Source: CAZCVI01 sp964502145
GTDB taxonomy: Bacteria > Acidobacteriota > Aminicenantia > UBA2199
Assembly: GCA_964502145.1 (NCBI GenBank)
Contig: CAZCVI010000015.1
Span: 40,034 to 104,033 of the forward strand
DNA length: 64,000 nucleotides
Reading direction: 5' to 3'
The notes below the pieces were generated by a model. That model searched no databases. It saw only the letters and a program-made list of their open reading frames with translations, and was not told the origin of the DNA. Both the position numbers and the translations under genes were made by a program. Shown one piece after another: positions 1-8,686 of this stretch. Every line of letters starts with the position of its first letter. Position 1 is the stretch's first letter.

Positions 1-651
1 AGCATCAATGGGAAAATGGTTTTCCCGAAAACCTATAACCAAAAGGAATATATCAACGCCATCCATAACCATGACCTGGTTTTTGCCATTGGTCCGGCAG
101 GTACGGGCAAAACCTTCTTAGCTATTGCAATGGCGCTGAACCTCCTGCTCTCTAAACGAGTAGAACGGATCGTCTTAACCCGCCCGGTAGTGGAAGCAGG
201 GGAAAAACTCGGTTTCCTGCCCGGCGATATCCAACAAAAAGTTAATCCCTATTTCCGCCCGCTCTACGATTCGCTCTACCACCTCATCGGCTTTGACCGC
301 ACCGCGGAACTCATCGAAAAAGAGATTATCGAGATCGCACCGCTGGCGTATATGAGAGGGCGCACGATTGATAACGCGTTTATTATTCTGGATGAAGGCC
401 AAAATACCCTCAACTCGCAGATGAAAATGTTCCTGACCCGCTTTGGCGCCAATTCAAAAGTAGTGATCACGGCGGATACCTCGCAAATCGACCTGCCCGA
501 ACCGAAAAAATCCGGCATTTTCCTGGCTATTAAAATCCTCAGAGAGGTGAAAGGAATTAAAATAGTCACCCTCACGGATAAAGATATTATGCGTCACCCC
601 CTGGTACAGAGGATTATTGATGCATATGAGAGGAAAGGCGATGCCTTTTGA
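1..651 (+). CDS. phoH: PhoH-like ATPase, 5' end outside the window
   Basis: Cytoplasmic PhoH-family P-loop ATPase, related to the helicase-like C-terminal half of PhoH/YbeZ. The Walker A motif GPAGTGKT and the Walker B-like segment ending in LDEGQN are both visible. The reading frame is open from base 1, and the residues before the first ATG (position 16: SINGK, then MVFPKT) fit the family, so the gene begins upstream and this is a fragment of about 216 codons. It overlaps the next gene by 11 bases. The order phoH, pgpH-like, ybeY is a classic conserved operon tied to ribosome maturation and RNA metabolism. The exact substrate of PhoH is not known. Confidence 0.93.
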   Translation, partial: SINGKMVFPKTYNQKEYINAIHNHDLVFAIGPAGTGKTFLAIAMALNLLLSKRVERIVLTRPVVEAGEKLGFLPGDIQQKVNPYFRPLYDSLYHLIGFDRTAELIEKEIIEIAPLAYMRGRTIDNAFIILDEGQNTLNSQMKMFLTRFGANSKVVITADTSQIDLPEPKKSGIFLAIKILREVKGIKIVTLTDKDIMRHPLVQRIIDAYERKGDAF

Positions 652-3004
652 ATTGAAGTTTCTTAAAACCGGTACCACCAGCAGCGGTGGCAAGGAAAAG
701 AAACGCCCGCTGTTACTGACTATTTTGGCCAGTCTGATATTCGTCCTGGTGATGAGTTATCTGTTGTATATTCCCCAGACCAAAGTTATCCGCTCCCACT
801 CCCTGAATGTGGGAGATATTGTCTACGATGATATTGTCATCAAAAAAACGATTACGCTGGAAGATAAGGCAAGCACCCAGGAAAATAAGCAACGGGCGCT
901 GGAAAATATCGTGCCCATCTATGAATTCGTGGAGGAAGCCTATCCACAAACCCGGGACCAACTTAAACACTGGTTCCAATTAATCCGCACGGCAGGCCCC
1001 ATTTTTATAAATAATACTAAACAAGAACAAGAGGTCTTACTGAGCACGTTAAAGAACCAGTTTCAAAAGGAACTGGGATTATCATTGGCTGAAAAAGAAA
1101 TCCGCACTATTCTCACCACGCAATTCTGGTATAAAGTGGATATCAACCGCTTGCTCACCTTCATAAAAACCCAGGCGGATAACAAAATACTGACCTCTGT
1201 GTCCAATGCCAGTAAAAACCATGATGGTCGTATTAAACTGGTGTATAAAACGGGCGATACAGAAACACTGGCCCTGGAAAATCTCACGGATTTAAAAAAT
1301 GTCCGGGTCGCGCTGACGCAGTTTGTGAAAGACCAAAAGTTCCCCTCCCCAGCACCGGAATGGGTGGCCTCGGTGCTCATGGAATTTATCGAGGTCAACG
1401 TGTACTATTCGGTGAACCTGACGGAGGAGGTAGAACGAAAAGCTATGGCCGGGGTCAATCCGGTTCTGATCACATTAAAAGAGGGCAAAGTCATCCTCAG
1501 AAAAGGGGACGAGGTCACGCTGGAAAATATGCGCATCCTGAAACTGATCGCCACCCAGGCAAAAACTGAGGGCAACAAATTACCAGCCTTTATCTTGATT
1601 GCCTTTATCATGTTTTTCCTGGCCAGTTTCGGTGATAAATTCTTTAAAATATGGACCTCGCTGGGCATCAACCAGTCCAAACTCTTGATCGTGATGGGGG
1701 CCACACTGGTGGTTTGTGCCGCCGTGTACCGCGTGACCCTCTTTATAGCCCCCGTGATCCTGCGCAATATTTCCGCTGATATTTCCATTCACTTCGAGCA
1801 ATACAGCGTCTTTTTAGCCATTCCTTTTGCGGTGGGTGTACTGACCATCGCTTTTATTTTTAATCTCCAGAGCGCCGTGATCTTCTCTTTTATAAACGCC
1901 ATGATCGGAGGCATTATCTGCGAGTGGGATTTTAAGATATTTATATATATCCTGCTGGGGAACCTGGCTGCCAGTTATGGCATTGAATATTATCAACGGT
2001 TAAAACGCTCGCCGATTATAAAAGCCGCCATTTTTGGGATGCTACCCATCCAGATGGTGGTCATTATCATTATCCACATCACCCGCGCCAACTTCGATTG
2101 GCTATTATTGGCGGTGAACCTCTCGGTGGGGATATTATCGGCGGTGGTCTCCCCTATCCTGGCCAATTTCCTGGTCCCACTCTGGGAAAGTATTTTTAAG
2201 CTGGTTACCGAATTAAAACTGGTCGAATTGACCAATTTGAATCTCCCTATCTTTCGCGAGATGCTGGAAAAGGCACCGGGCACGTATCACCACTCCCTGA
2301 TGGTGGCGTCATTGTCGGAAGCGGCGGCCCAGGAACTGGAACTCTCGCCTTTATTGGAACGGGCCATGGCTCTTTATCACGATATCGGTAAAATCAACGG
2401 TCCCCATTTCTTCACTGAAAACCACTCCATTTACGTGAATCCCCATCCCAATCTGGCGCCCCGCGACAGTGCTAAAAACATAATTTCCCATATCCCCGAA
2501 GGACTGGAACGGGCGGAAAAATTAAAACTTCCCCCCATGGTCTTCTCTGCTATCGAACAACACCACGGCACGAAACTGGTGCGTTTCTTCTATGACAAAG
2601 CCCGTGAAACTTCGGCTGTAGCCAACGATGGTTTTGATGATAATATTTTTAAATACCCGGGAAAAAAACCGGAAAACATCGAAAACGCGATTATCATGTT
2701 GGCCGATCAGGTCGAAGCGGCTTCCAAAAGCTTGGCCTCACCCACGGATGAAGAGATCAAAAACGTTATCCGTAAGATTATTGATAACAACATCGTGGAA
2801 AATCAATTCGACGAGTGCGAGGGGCTGACATTTAAAGCACTAAATATCATTGCCAATAGTTTTCATAAAAAACTCTCTTCTATCTATCATATGCGCGTGT
2901 CCTATCCGGGCTTCAACTTTAAAGAAAAAGAACTGGCCGATGAAAACGGCAGAAATTCAAACCGTATCGGCGGTAATACTGATCGTATTAAAACAGTTTC
3001 ATAA
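641..3004 (+). CDS. PgpH-like membrane HD phosphohydrolase (7TMR-HD family)
   Basis: Inner-membrane protein of 787 residues. Known relatives (PgpH) hydrolyse cyclic di-AMP. Order: one N-terminal membrane helix (about 23-45), a large extracytoplasmic 7TMR-HDED region, a cluster of about seven membrane helices (about 320-535), then a cytoplasmic HD domain. The HD pair lies at residues 580-581 (YHDIGK), preceded by HHSL and followed by EQHHG. I chose the ATG at 641 because AGGAAAGG lies just upstream. An earlier TTG at 617 is open in the same frame but has no such site. Translationally coupled to phoH. The nucleotide substrate is inferred from the family. Confidence 0.9.
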   Translation: MPFELKFLKTGTTSSGGKEKKRPLLLTILASLIFVLVMSYLLYIPQTKVIRSHSLNVGDIVYDDIVIKKTITLEDKASTQENKQRALENIVPIYEFVEEAYPQTRDQLKHWFQLIRTAGPIFINNTKQEQEVLLSTLKNQFQKELGLSLAEKEIRTILTTQFWYKVDINRLLTFIKTQADNKILTSVSNASKNHDGRIKLVYKTGDTETLALENLTDLKNVRVALTQFVKDQKFPSPAPEWVASVLMEFIEVNVYYSVNLTEEVERKAMAGVNPVLITLKEGKVILRKGDEVTLENMRILKLIATQAKTEGNKLPAFILIAFIMFFLASFGDKFFKIWTSLGINQSKLLIVMGATLVVCAAVYRVTLFIAPVILRNISADISIHFEQYSVFLAIPFAVGVLTIAFIFNLQSAVIFSFINAMIGGIICEWDFKIFIYILLGNLAASYGIEYYQRLKRSPIIKAAIFGMLPIQMVVIIIIHITRANFDWLLLAVNLSVGILSAVVSPILANFLVPLWESIFKLVTELKLVELTNLNLPIFREMLEKAPGTYHHSLMVASLSEAAAQELELSPLLERAMALYHDIGKINGPHFFTENHSIYVNPHPNLAPRDSAKNIISHIPEGLERAEKLKLPPMVFSAIEQHHGTKLVRFFYDKARETSAVANDGFDDNIFKYPGKKPENIENAIIMLADQVEAASKSLASPTDEEIKNVIRKIIDNNIVENQFDECEGLTFKALNIIANSFHKKLSSIYHMRVSYPGFNFKEKELADENGRNSNRIGGNTDRIKTVS

Positions 3005-3029
3005 AATAAATAATAAACGGGAGCATACA

Positions 3030-3443
3030 ATGCCTGCAACTATTGAAATAATTGACGAGGATTACCCGCTGGACCAGGATTTTTTTCTGGCCAAGTTGCA
3101 ACCGATCAGCGAAAAATTAAATCTTAACGGTGGCATCACCATTAAATTGGGGGGGGAAGAGGAATCCCAAGCCCTCAATGCAACCTATCGCAAAAAAGAT
3201 AGCCCTACTGACGTGCTCAGTTTTCCTTTTAATGAGGACCTGCCCGATGGTTTTTACCTGGGTGATATATTTATCTGCTACCCGGTGGCGGAAAAACAGG
3301 CGGAGGAGAACAATATCCCCCTCCAACAGGAATTACTCACGCTGATGCTCCACGGTCTCCTCCATCTCTCAGGTCAGGACCACGAAACAGACACGGGGCA
3401 AATGGAAGCACAACAAGAAGAATTGAGCAAAGAATTTTTTTAA
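3030..3443 (+). CDS. ybeY: Endoribonuclease YbeY
   Basis: Zinc-dependent single-strand endoribonuclease acting in 16S rRNA maturation and ribosome quality control. The 137-residue length is normal. The metal-binding signature H-x3-H-x5-H is at H108, H112 and H118 (HGLLHLSGQDH). The start at 3030 has GGGAG six bases upstream. The frame stays open upstream but that part overlaps pgpH and looks unlike YbeY. It lies 25 bp after the pgpH-like gene and is probably the last gene of the phoH operon. Confidence 0.95.
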   Translation: MPATIEIIDEDYPLDQDFFLAKLQPISEKLNLNGGITIKLGGEEESQALNATYRKKDSPTDVLSFPFNEDLPDGFYLGDIFICYPVAEKQAEENNIPLQQELLTLMLHGLLHLSGQDHETDTGQMEAQQEELSKEFF

Positions 3444-3479
3444 CCATTTTGTTAATCATCTTATTAACCATAATAAATC

Positions 3480-4286
3480 ATGAGCACTGAAGCGACTTGT
3501 TTATTTGGAACAGCAGGTTGGAGTTATAAGGATTGGGATGGCACCATTTACCCGTCAAAAAAACCAGCCGGGTTTAATCATCTGAAATTCTTGGCAGAAG
3601 AAAAAGCCATGCAATTCGTGGAGGTCAACACCTCGTTTTACCATATCCCCAGCCCAAAATTAACCAGTAGCTGGGTGCAAAAGACAGAGGGGTTAACCGG
3701 TTTCACCTTCTGGATGAAACTTCACCAGCAATTCACCCATCAACGAAAAGTAATCCCAGCGGACGTTTTGGCGTTCACAGCCGCCTTGGAACCGTTGCAA
3801 CAGGCTGGGAAACTATCGGGATTGCTGGCGCAATTCCCCTATTCCTTTAAATTAAACACTGGCAATCTGAATTACACCCTGGCATTGGCCACTCTTTTCC
3901 AAGCCTATCCATTGGCCCTGGAATTCCGCCACCAGAGTTGGAATCGCCAGGAGTTTTTTGCCCTTTTAAAAGAAAAGAATCTGATTTGGGTTAATATTGA
4001 TCAACCGCAGGTGTCGCTCTCCCTGCCGCTGACCGCCACGATGACGCACCGCGAAATATCCTACGTGCGCCTGCACGGTAGGAACGAGGCGAACTGGTTC
4101 GCGGACAATGGGCGGGATGCCCGTTATGATTACGATTATAAAGCCCTGGATTTGGACCAGATCATGCACAAAATCAAGGAACTGGCTGCCCTGGCTAAAA
4201 CTATTTTCGTCTCGGGCAATAATCACTACAAAGGGAACGCGGTTAAAAATCTCCTGGAACTAAAAAAAAAGCTGCAATTAGAATGA
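3480..4286 (+). CDS. DUF72 family protein
   Basis: A 268-residue cytoplasmic protein of the DUF72 (YecE-like) TIM-barrel family. The N-terminal hallmark GTAGWSYKDWDGTIYP is present, as are the conserved VEVNTSFY and LEFRHQSW segments and a C-terminal FVSGNNHYKGNAV. Structures exist for the family but no accepted biochemical role. It follows ybeY by 36 bp. I see no clear ribosome-binding site, so it may be translated after the upstream operon. Confidence 0.88.
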   Translation: MSTEATCLFGTAGWSYKDWDGTIYPSKKPAGFNHLKFLAEEKAMQFVEVNTSFYHIPSPKLTSSWVQKTEGLTGFTFWMKLHQQFTHQRKVIPADVLAFTAALEPLQQAGKLSGLLAQFPYSFKLNTGNLNYTLALATLFQAYPLALEFRHQSWNRQEFFALLKEKNLIWVNIDQPQVSLSLPLTATMTHREISYVRLHGRNEANWFADNGRDARYDYDYKALDLDQIMHKIKELAALAKTIFVSGNNHYKGNAVKNLLELKKKLQLE

Positions 4287-4328
4287 GACTTATAGCCGCT
4301 ATATATGGCAATAAAGAGGGTAAGAAGG

Positions 4329-4583
4329 TTAACTGAACCGGTAGGAGTAAACACGAAGACCGGAGAGATGGCAAAACTTGAGCAAATCATTGATTTTTGT
4401 TTCAAGAGTAAAATTCATCGCCCGCCGGGTTTGATCAGCAAGATTAAAACTGACTACCACATCATCTTTTACCATCTCGGCAATCTTGGTCAACTTGATC
4501 TTGATGAGTTCGATCTCATCTTCCTTGACATCGCCTTCAATAGTTATTAATATTAGATTTCCAATCTTTTCTACTAAATACAT
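4329..4583 (-). CDS. Small hypothetical protein, STAS-like fold possible
   Basis: An 84-residue protein with alternating strands and helices: a strand (LILITIEGDV), a helix, a strand (DDVVVSFNLAD), a helix, and a final strand (GLRVYSYRF). The order resembles a minimal STAS/anti-sigma-antagonist fold, but no family motif is decisive. The ATG at 4583 was chosen; a TTG at 4592 sits too close to GGAG to be the likely start. A competing frame on the plus strand (4305-4550) has less protein-like composition. Function unknown. Confidence 0.5.
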   Translation of the reverse strand: MYLVEKIGNLILITIEGDVKEDEIELIKIKLTKIAEMVKDDVVVSFNLADQTRRAMNFTLETKINDLLKFCHLSGLRVYSYRFS

Positions 4584-4712
4584 TGTATTCAAAACTCCAT
4601 TTCATCTGTTTCTATGATTGAAATTGACTTGAAATTGACTTGAAATTTAATCATACACCAAAGAAATAAAATCTACAACATCCCTGTTTAAAAATCGGAA
4701 ATTTATTATTTT

Positions 4713-4774
4713 CTGGACTATCTGGACATTCTGGACTTCCAACAGTTATTTAGAAAGTCCAGTTTGTCCAGTTT
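4713..4774. repeat. 9-nt-period inverted repeat (TCCAG core)
   Basis: Three 9-nt units CTGGACNNN (4713-4739) face two units GTCCAGTTT (4757-4774) across a 17-base loop. The RNA would form a hairpin just downstream of the Tricorn-like gene, so it may also act as a terminator or 3' stabiliser. It belongs to the family also seen at 51295, 56090 and 63755. Confidence 0.85.
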
Positions 4775-4791
4775 ATTAAGTATCTGCGGGT

Positions 4792-7700
4792 TTATTGCTT
4801 ACTGTCCAACTGTCGGATTATCGCGTATATAGCCATCTCCAGTTGGGGATCCTCGCCATCCAGGCGGTTTTTAAGCGTTGTTTGCACGTGGATGTCCGGG
4901 GCCACGCCGCTTAATTCCAGGTCCTGTTTGTCCAAGGTATAACAACCCCACGAGGGTAGCCGATAAAATGAACCATCAACGAGCCCTTTGCCGGAGGTAA
5001 AAATAATCCAGCGATAGGTTTCCGTGCCGATAATTATCCCCAGCTTCAAGGCTTTAAAACCAGCCGCCGTCATTTCCGCATCGCTCAGGGATTGTTCGTT
5101 GATCAATAGCACCATGGGTTTGGAGGACGGGGCGAAATGGGGTTGCGGGGCATACTGGCCACCGCGATATTTCCACAATAAATAAGAGCGCTGGCCCAGG
5201 AAATTCAATACGGCATCATGGACATTCCCGCCGGTGTTGTAGCGTAAATCCAAAATTAATGCTTCGCGCTGGTTGGCCTCGCAGGTCATTTCAATGATGA
5301 ACTGCTCCAAAGCTTTGCGCCCCATATCCTTCATGTAAATATAAGCAATCCGGTTCCCCCCTTTTTGATCGACCACACGCTGATTGTCGCGGATCCATTG
5401 ATCATACAAAAGCGGTTCCAATTCATCCGCTTTGCAGGGATGAATAGTAACTGTAAAGGTCTGTTCCAAGCGTTTAAAAGTCAGTGCCAGTTCTTCAGCT
5501 AGCGCTGGGGCGGCAAAATAATATTCCCGGTTCATGGCTGGATCGACATCCTTAAAATTCACGGCCAGTAAACGGTCACCCGGTTTGATATCAATATCTT
5601 TCTTATCTGCTGGCGAGTCCACTACCACCTCTTTGACGAGGAAAGGATCGTTCTCGTCAAATAACACGCCCGTGGCCATACTGGAAACCTTGTGAAAGGT
5701 TTTCTCTTCATCGCCCCTGGAACCGAATCCCATGTGGGATGAATTCACCTCGCCGAGCATATCGTTAATCATCAAGCGTAAATCGGAACGGGTACACACA
5801 TAGGGCAAATATTTTTGATACTTCTCCTTGATTTTTCCCCAATCCGAGCCGTGAAAGTCGGCATCGTAATAATTTTCCTGGAGCCCGGCCCACAATTCGA
5901 AAAACATCTGGTTAAATTCAGCCCGCAAATTACGCTGGAATTTGTAACTCATGGCAATGGGAGTAAAGGTCGCGCCTTTTAAATCCAATTGACCAATCTT
6001 GCCCTGCACGAGCGCATAGTAGGTATCATTGGCCTTGGATATCATCGGGTTGGTCGTTTCCGCGCCTTTTATTTTCTGCGTTTTGGGTTCTTCAAAAGGG
6101 CTCTGCGTTGTCATCCACAAGCCAGCCTTTTCCCCATCATGATTCGAACTATAAATAACTATATCCCCTTCCTTATCCGCTACCACATAAGGTTCACCCT
6201 GTGTCCCGGAGCGGGGAGAAATTTGTTCCCAGCGATTCATTATTTCAGTCAAGTCAAAATTAGCCGGGGTTTTATACTTATTTTTGTCCTCTGCCGTTTC
6301 TTTTTTATCTGTCTTTTTATCTGTCTTTTTATCCTCTTTTTCCGTATTGGTTTCTTTCTCTGCATACAGTTCAGCTAATTTGGCAGATTTGAAAGGTCCA
6401 TTGAATTTTTGCAAGGGGAGGCGGTATATTTTGGTATCTTCGCCACCGTTGGGGTAATTGGGGATAAAACGATTGGCAGAAAAGTACAGGTATTTTCCGT
6501 CTGGAGACCAGAAGGGGTCCATTTCACTCATGCCCGAATCGGTCACATTGAGAGTTTTTTTTGTTTCCAGATTGTATACCAGTATATCTTCTTCGAAGTT
6601 GCGGTAGGCAGTAAATACTACCCAGCGGTCATCCGGGGAGAAATAGGGCTGGCTGTTTTCCAGTCCCCAGAGTTCATCTTCGCAGAGCGTGCTGCTTTTA
6701 AAAGTTTCCAAATCCATGAGTTTCAGGTGTCGTGTCCCGCTCAGATAGACCACTTGTTTTCGTTGGCTATCGAGGTTAAGGTTGCGGTTATTGGCACTAT
6801 CCGTGGTCAACCGCACCTCTTTCTCTTTGCTATCGGTGCGAATTTTGTAGAGATTCAGCCAGCCATCCAAGGTTTGCGTGAAGAGGACGGTTTTACTATC
6901 TTTTAGCCATAATACCTCCAGCACCCGCTCAGTGGAAGTTCTTTCAATTTGCCGGATAAATTTCCCCTTCACATCCGCCACAAACAATTCACCCCTGGAC
7001 ACAAAGGCCAGTTTTTTGCCGTCCGGGCTCACATCGTAAGCAGTAATTTTGCCATTCACATCAAAACCCTGTGCCAAGGTCAGCGTATCGTTGCGGAACA
7101 ACGTAATACTCACAGGCGTGGTTTTTTGCTCGGCCACAGAATAAATATACATCTGATAATCCATGAGAAAAACCACTTTTTCACCATTGGCGCTGACGCG
7201 TGGTGAGCGGATAGAAGAGTCAAAAGAGGTCAATTGCACTTCTTTATCCCCGACCAATTTAAAGAGGTTGGTTTCGTCGTGGAAGCGATCGGAAATAAAA
7301 TAGAGGGTTCCCTTTTGATCAATAGTCGGTTCGAAATCTTTGCCGCGATAGGTGGTGTATTGTTTGAATTCCTTTGTTTTAGGGTTATAGGATTTAATAT
7401 CCGGGTTATTGTCCCCTTTGTAGCGTTTTCTGGAAGCAAATTGCAGGCTTTCCCAGGAATCGGTAAAATACAGTGCCCCGGAAAGGGGATCTTCCACGAC
7501 CCCGTGGATAGTGTTGAAATAGTTTCCGATGAGGCGTTGCGGCGTGCCGCCTTCGCGGTTCACCTTAAAAGCGGTGAAATTATTATAGCGTGATGAATTA
7601 AAATAGATGGTTTTGGAATCCCATGACCAGGAGTCCACGGCATCGTTGCTGTCGTGAAAGGTCAACTGTTTAATTTCGCCGCCTGTAGCAGGCATCACAT

Positions 7701-8001
7701 AGACATTCCCATTGCCATCCTGACTGCCGGTAAAGGCAATCCATTTACCATCGGGTGAGAAGCGCGGAAATAATTCATTGCCTTCCATCCCAGTTAAGCG
7801 GTAAGCGGTTCCGCCCGCGACATCTGTCACCCACAGGTCGCCTTCATAACTAAAAACAATCTTTTGGGCATCCGGGCTAAGTTCGGGTGTCCGGGTAAAA
7901 TAAATATCAGCCGCTACCGAAGATACCGGGGCAATCGCACAGAAGATTACCGTAATCATGATCATGATCAAAAAAATTTTAAAATGCCGACGTTCAATCA
8001 T
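4792..8001 (-). CDS. Tricorn-like secreted protease with PDZ and S41 domains
   Basis: Large (1069 residues) exported peptidase related to Tricorn. It has a signal peptide (positively charged start, hydrophobic stretch, SVAA then DIYFTR), then WD40-like/TolB-type beta-propeller repeats over roughly residues 35-600. A low-complexity lysine/aspartate linker follows at about 600-625, then a C-terminal core with a PDZ domain (SPADKKDIDIKPGDRLLAV) and an S41-type catalytic domain. The SSH motif and the NEQSLSDAE segment match the catalytic His and Ser regions of the family. Start at 8001 has GGAGGA eight bases upstream; upstream in-frame codons lack this and would spoil the signal peptide. Probably degrades peptides outside the cytoplasm for nutrition. 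Confidence 0.92.
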   Translation of the reverse strand: MIERRHFKIFLIMIMITVIFCAIAPVSSVAADIYFTRTPELSPDAQKIVFSYEGDLWVTDVAGGTAYRLTGMEGNELFPRFSPDGKWIAFTGSQDGNGNVYVMPATGGEIKQLTFHDSNDAVDSWSWDSKTIYFNSSRYNNFTAFKVNREGGTPQRLIGNYFNTIHGVVEDPLSGALYFTDSWESLQFASRKRYKGDNNPDIKSYNPKTKEFKQYTTYRGKDFEPTIDQKGTLYFISDRFHDETNLFKLVGDKEVQLTSFDSSIRSPRVSANGEKVVFLMDYQMYIYSVAEQKTTPVSITLFRNDTLTLAQGFDVNGKITAYDVSPDGKKLAFVSRGELFVADVKGKFIRQIERTSTERVLEVLWLKDSKTVLFTQTLDGWLNLYKIRTDSKEKEVRLTTDSANNRNLNLDSQRKQVVYLSGTRHLKLMDLETFKSSTLCEDELWGLENSQPYFSPDDRWVVFTAYRNFEEDILVYNLETKKTLNVTDSGMSEMDPFWSPDGKYLYFSANRFIPNYPNGGEDTKIYRLPLQKFNGPFKSAKLAELYAEKETNTEKEDKKTDKKTDKKETAEDKNKYKTPANFDLTEIMNRWEQISPRSGTQGEPYVVADKEGDIVIYSSNHDGEKAGLWMTTQSPFEEPKTQKIKGAETTNPMISKANDTYYALVQGKIGQLDLKGATFTPIAMSYKFQRNLRAEFNQMFFELWAGLQENYYDADFHGSDWGKIKEKYQKYLPYVCTRSDLRLMINDMLGEVNSSHMGFGSRGDEEKTFHKVSSMATGVLFDENDPFLVKEVVVDSPADKKDIDIKPGDRLLAVNFKDVDPAMNREYYFAAPALAEELALTFKRLEQTFTVTIHPCKADELEPLLYDQWIRDNQRVVDQKGGNRIAYIYMKDMGRKALEQFIIEMTCEANQREALILDLRYNTGGNVHDAVLNFLGQRSYLLWKYRGGQYAPQPHFAPSSKPMVLLINEQSLSDAEMTAAGFKALKLGIIIGTETYRWIIFTSGKGLVDGSFYRLPSWGCYTLDKQDLELSGVAPDIHVQTTLKNRLDGEDPQLEMAIYAIIRQLDSKQ

Positions 8002-8143
8002 ATGTTTGTTCCTCCATGGTAAAGAATTTTTATCAGGTTTCATAAGGCTCCAATAGTATAAGATTAGTTGAACGTAAATGAATGGGAAAAAGTTTACATG
8101 GGCCAGTTTTATCACTGGTACTTATCGGTTTCAATGGGTTATT

Positions 8144-8590
8144 TTAAGATAAGCCAGTGGAACCGAAACCACCCGCGCCCCGGCTGGTATCGGAGAGGTC
8201 ATCTTTTAGTATCACGTCCACGGTGAGAACGGGTTGAATGACCATTTGCGCGATTTTCATGCCTTCTTCCACGATAAAGGGATGTTTGCCGTGATTGATT
8301 AAAATCGCTTTAATCTCGCCTCTGTAGCCAAAATCAATCGTTCCGGGGGAGTTTAAAACAGTCACGCTGTGGTTTAAAGCCAAGCCACTACGGGGGCGGA
8401 TTTGGGCTTCCGTGTGTTCTGGCAGTTCGATGGCAATACCCGTGCCGATCAAGGCACTCTCTCCCACCGGGATTTCTTTACGTTCCACGGCAAATAAGTC
8501 CAAGCCCGCATCGCCAGGATGTGCATAACAGGGCAATATCGCTTTTTTATCCAATAATTTTATCTTTAATTGCAGCTTCATTTTATCCAT
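8144..8590 (-). CDS. dut: dUTP diphosphatase
   Basis: Trimeric dUTPase of 148 residues, which hydrolyses dUTP to dUMP to keep uracil out of DNA and feed dTMP synthesis. All five family motifs are recognisable: GDAGLDL, PRSGLA, the uracil pocket GTIDFGYRGE, the segment around GMKIAQMV, and the C-terminal glycine-rich GAGGFGSTG arm. A TATGAT box lies 6 bases before the ATG without a Shine-Dalgarno site, but I see no good -35, so leaderless expression is only a possibility here. Confidence 0.96.
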   Translation of the reverse strand: MDKMKLQLKIKLLDKKAILPCYAHPGDAGLDLFAVERKEIPVGESALIGTGIAIELPEHTEAQIRPRSGLALNHSVTVLNSPGTIDFGYRGEIKAILINHGKHPFIVEEGMKIAQMVIQPVLTVDVILKDDLSDTSRGAGGFGSTGLS

Positions 8591-8618
8591 CGTTTTATCA
8601 TAACCAAGTCTTTTTTAT

Positions 8619-8686
8619 AGTAGACGCGACATCCTGTCGCATTATTTTTTCCTATCGCAAAAAAGCGACAGGATGTCGCTTCTACG
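8619..8686. repeat. REP-like palindrome (GTAGACGCG family), copy 1, double
   Basis: Two facing copies of GTAGA-GCGACATCCTGTCGC (8620-8640 and the complement at 8665-8685) separated by a short A/T-rich linker. Each copy is itself a small hairpin. Related copies lie at 24814-24836 (reverse) and 33965-34003. The stop codon and last residues of the adjacent adenylation gene fall inside this element. Confidence 0.85.

Noticed and set aside
4305..4550. 81-codon frame on the plus strand opposite the small STAS-like gene
   Set aside because: Composition is less protein-like than the minus-strand frame and there is no ribosome-binding site.
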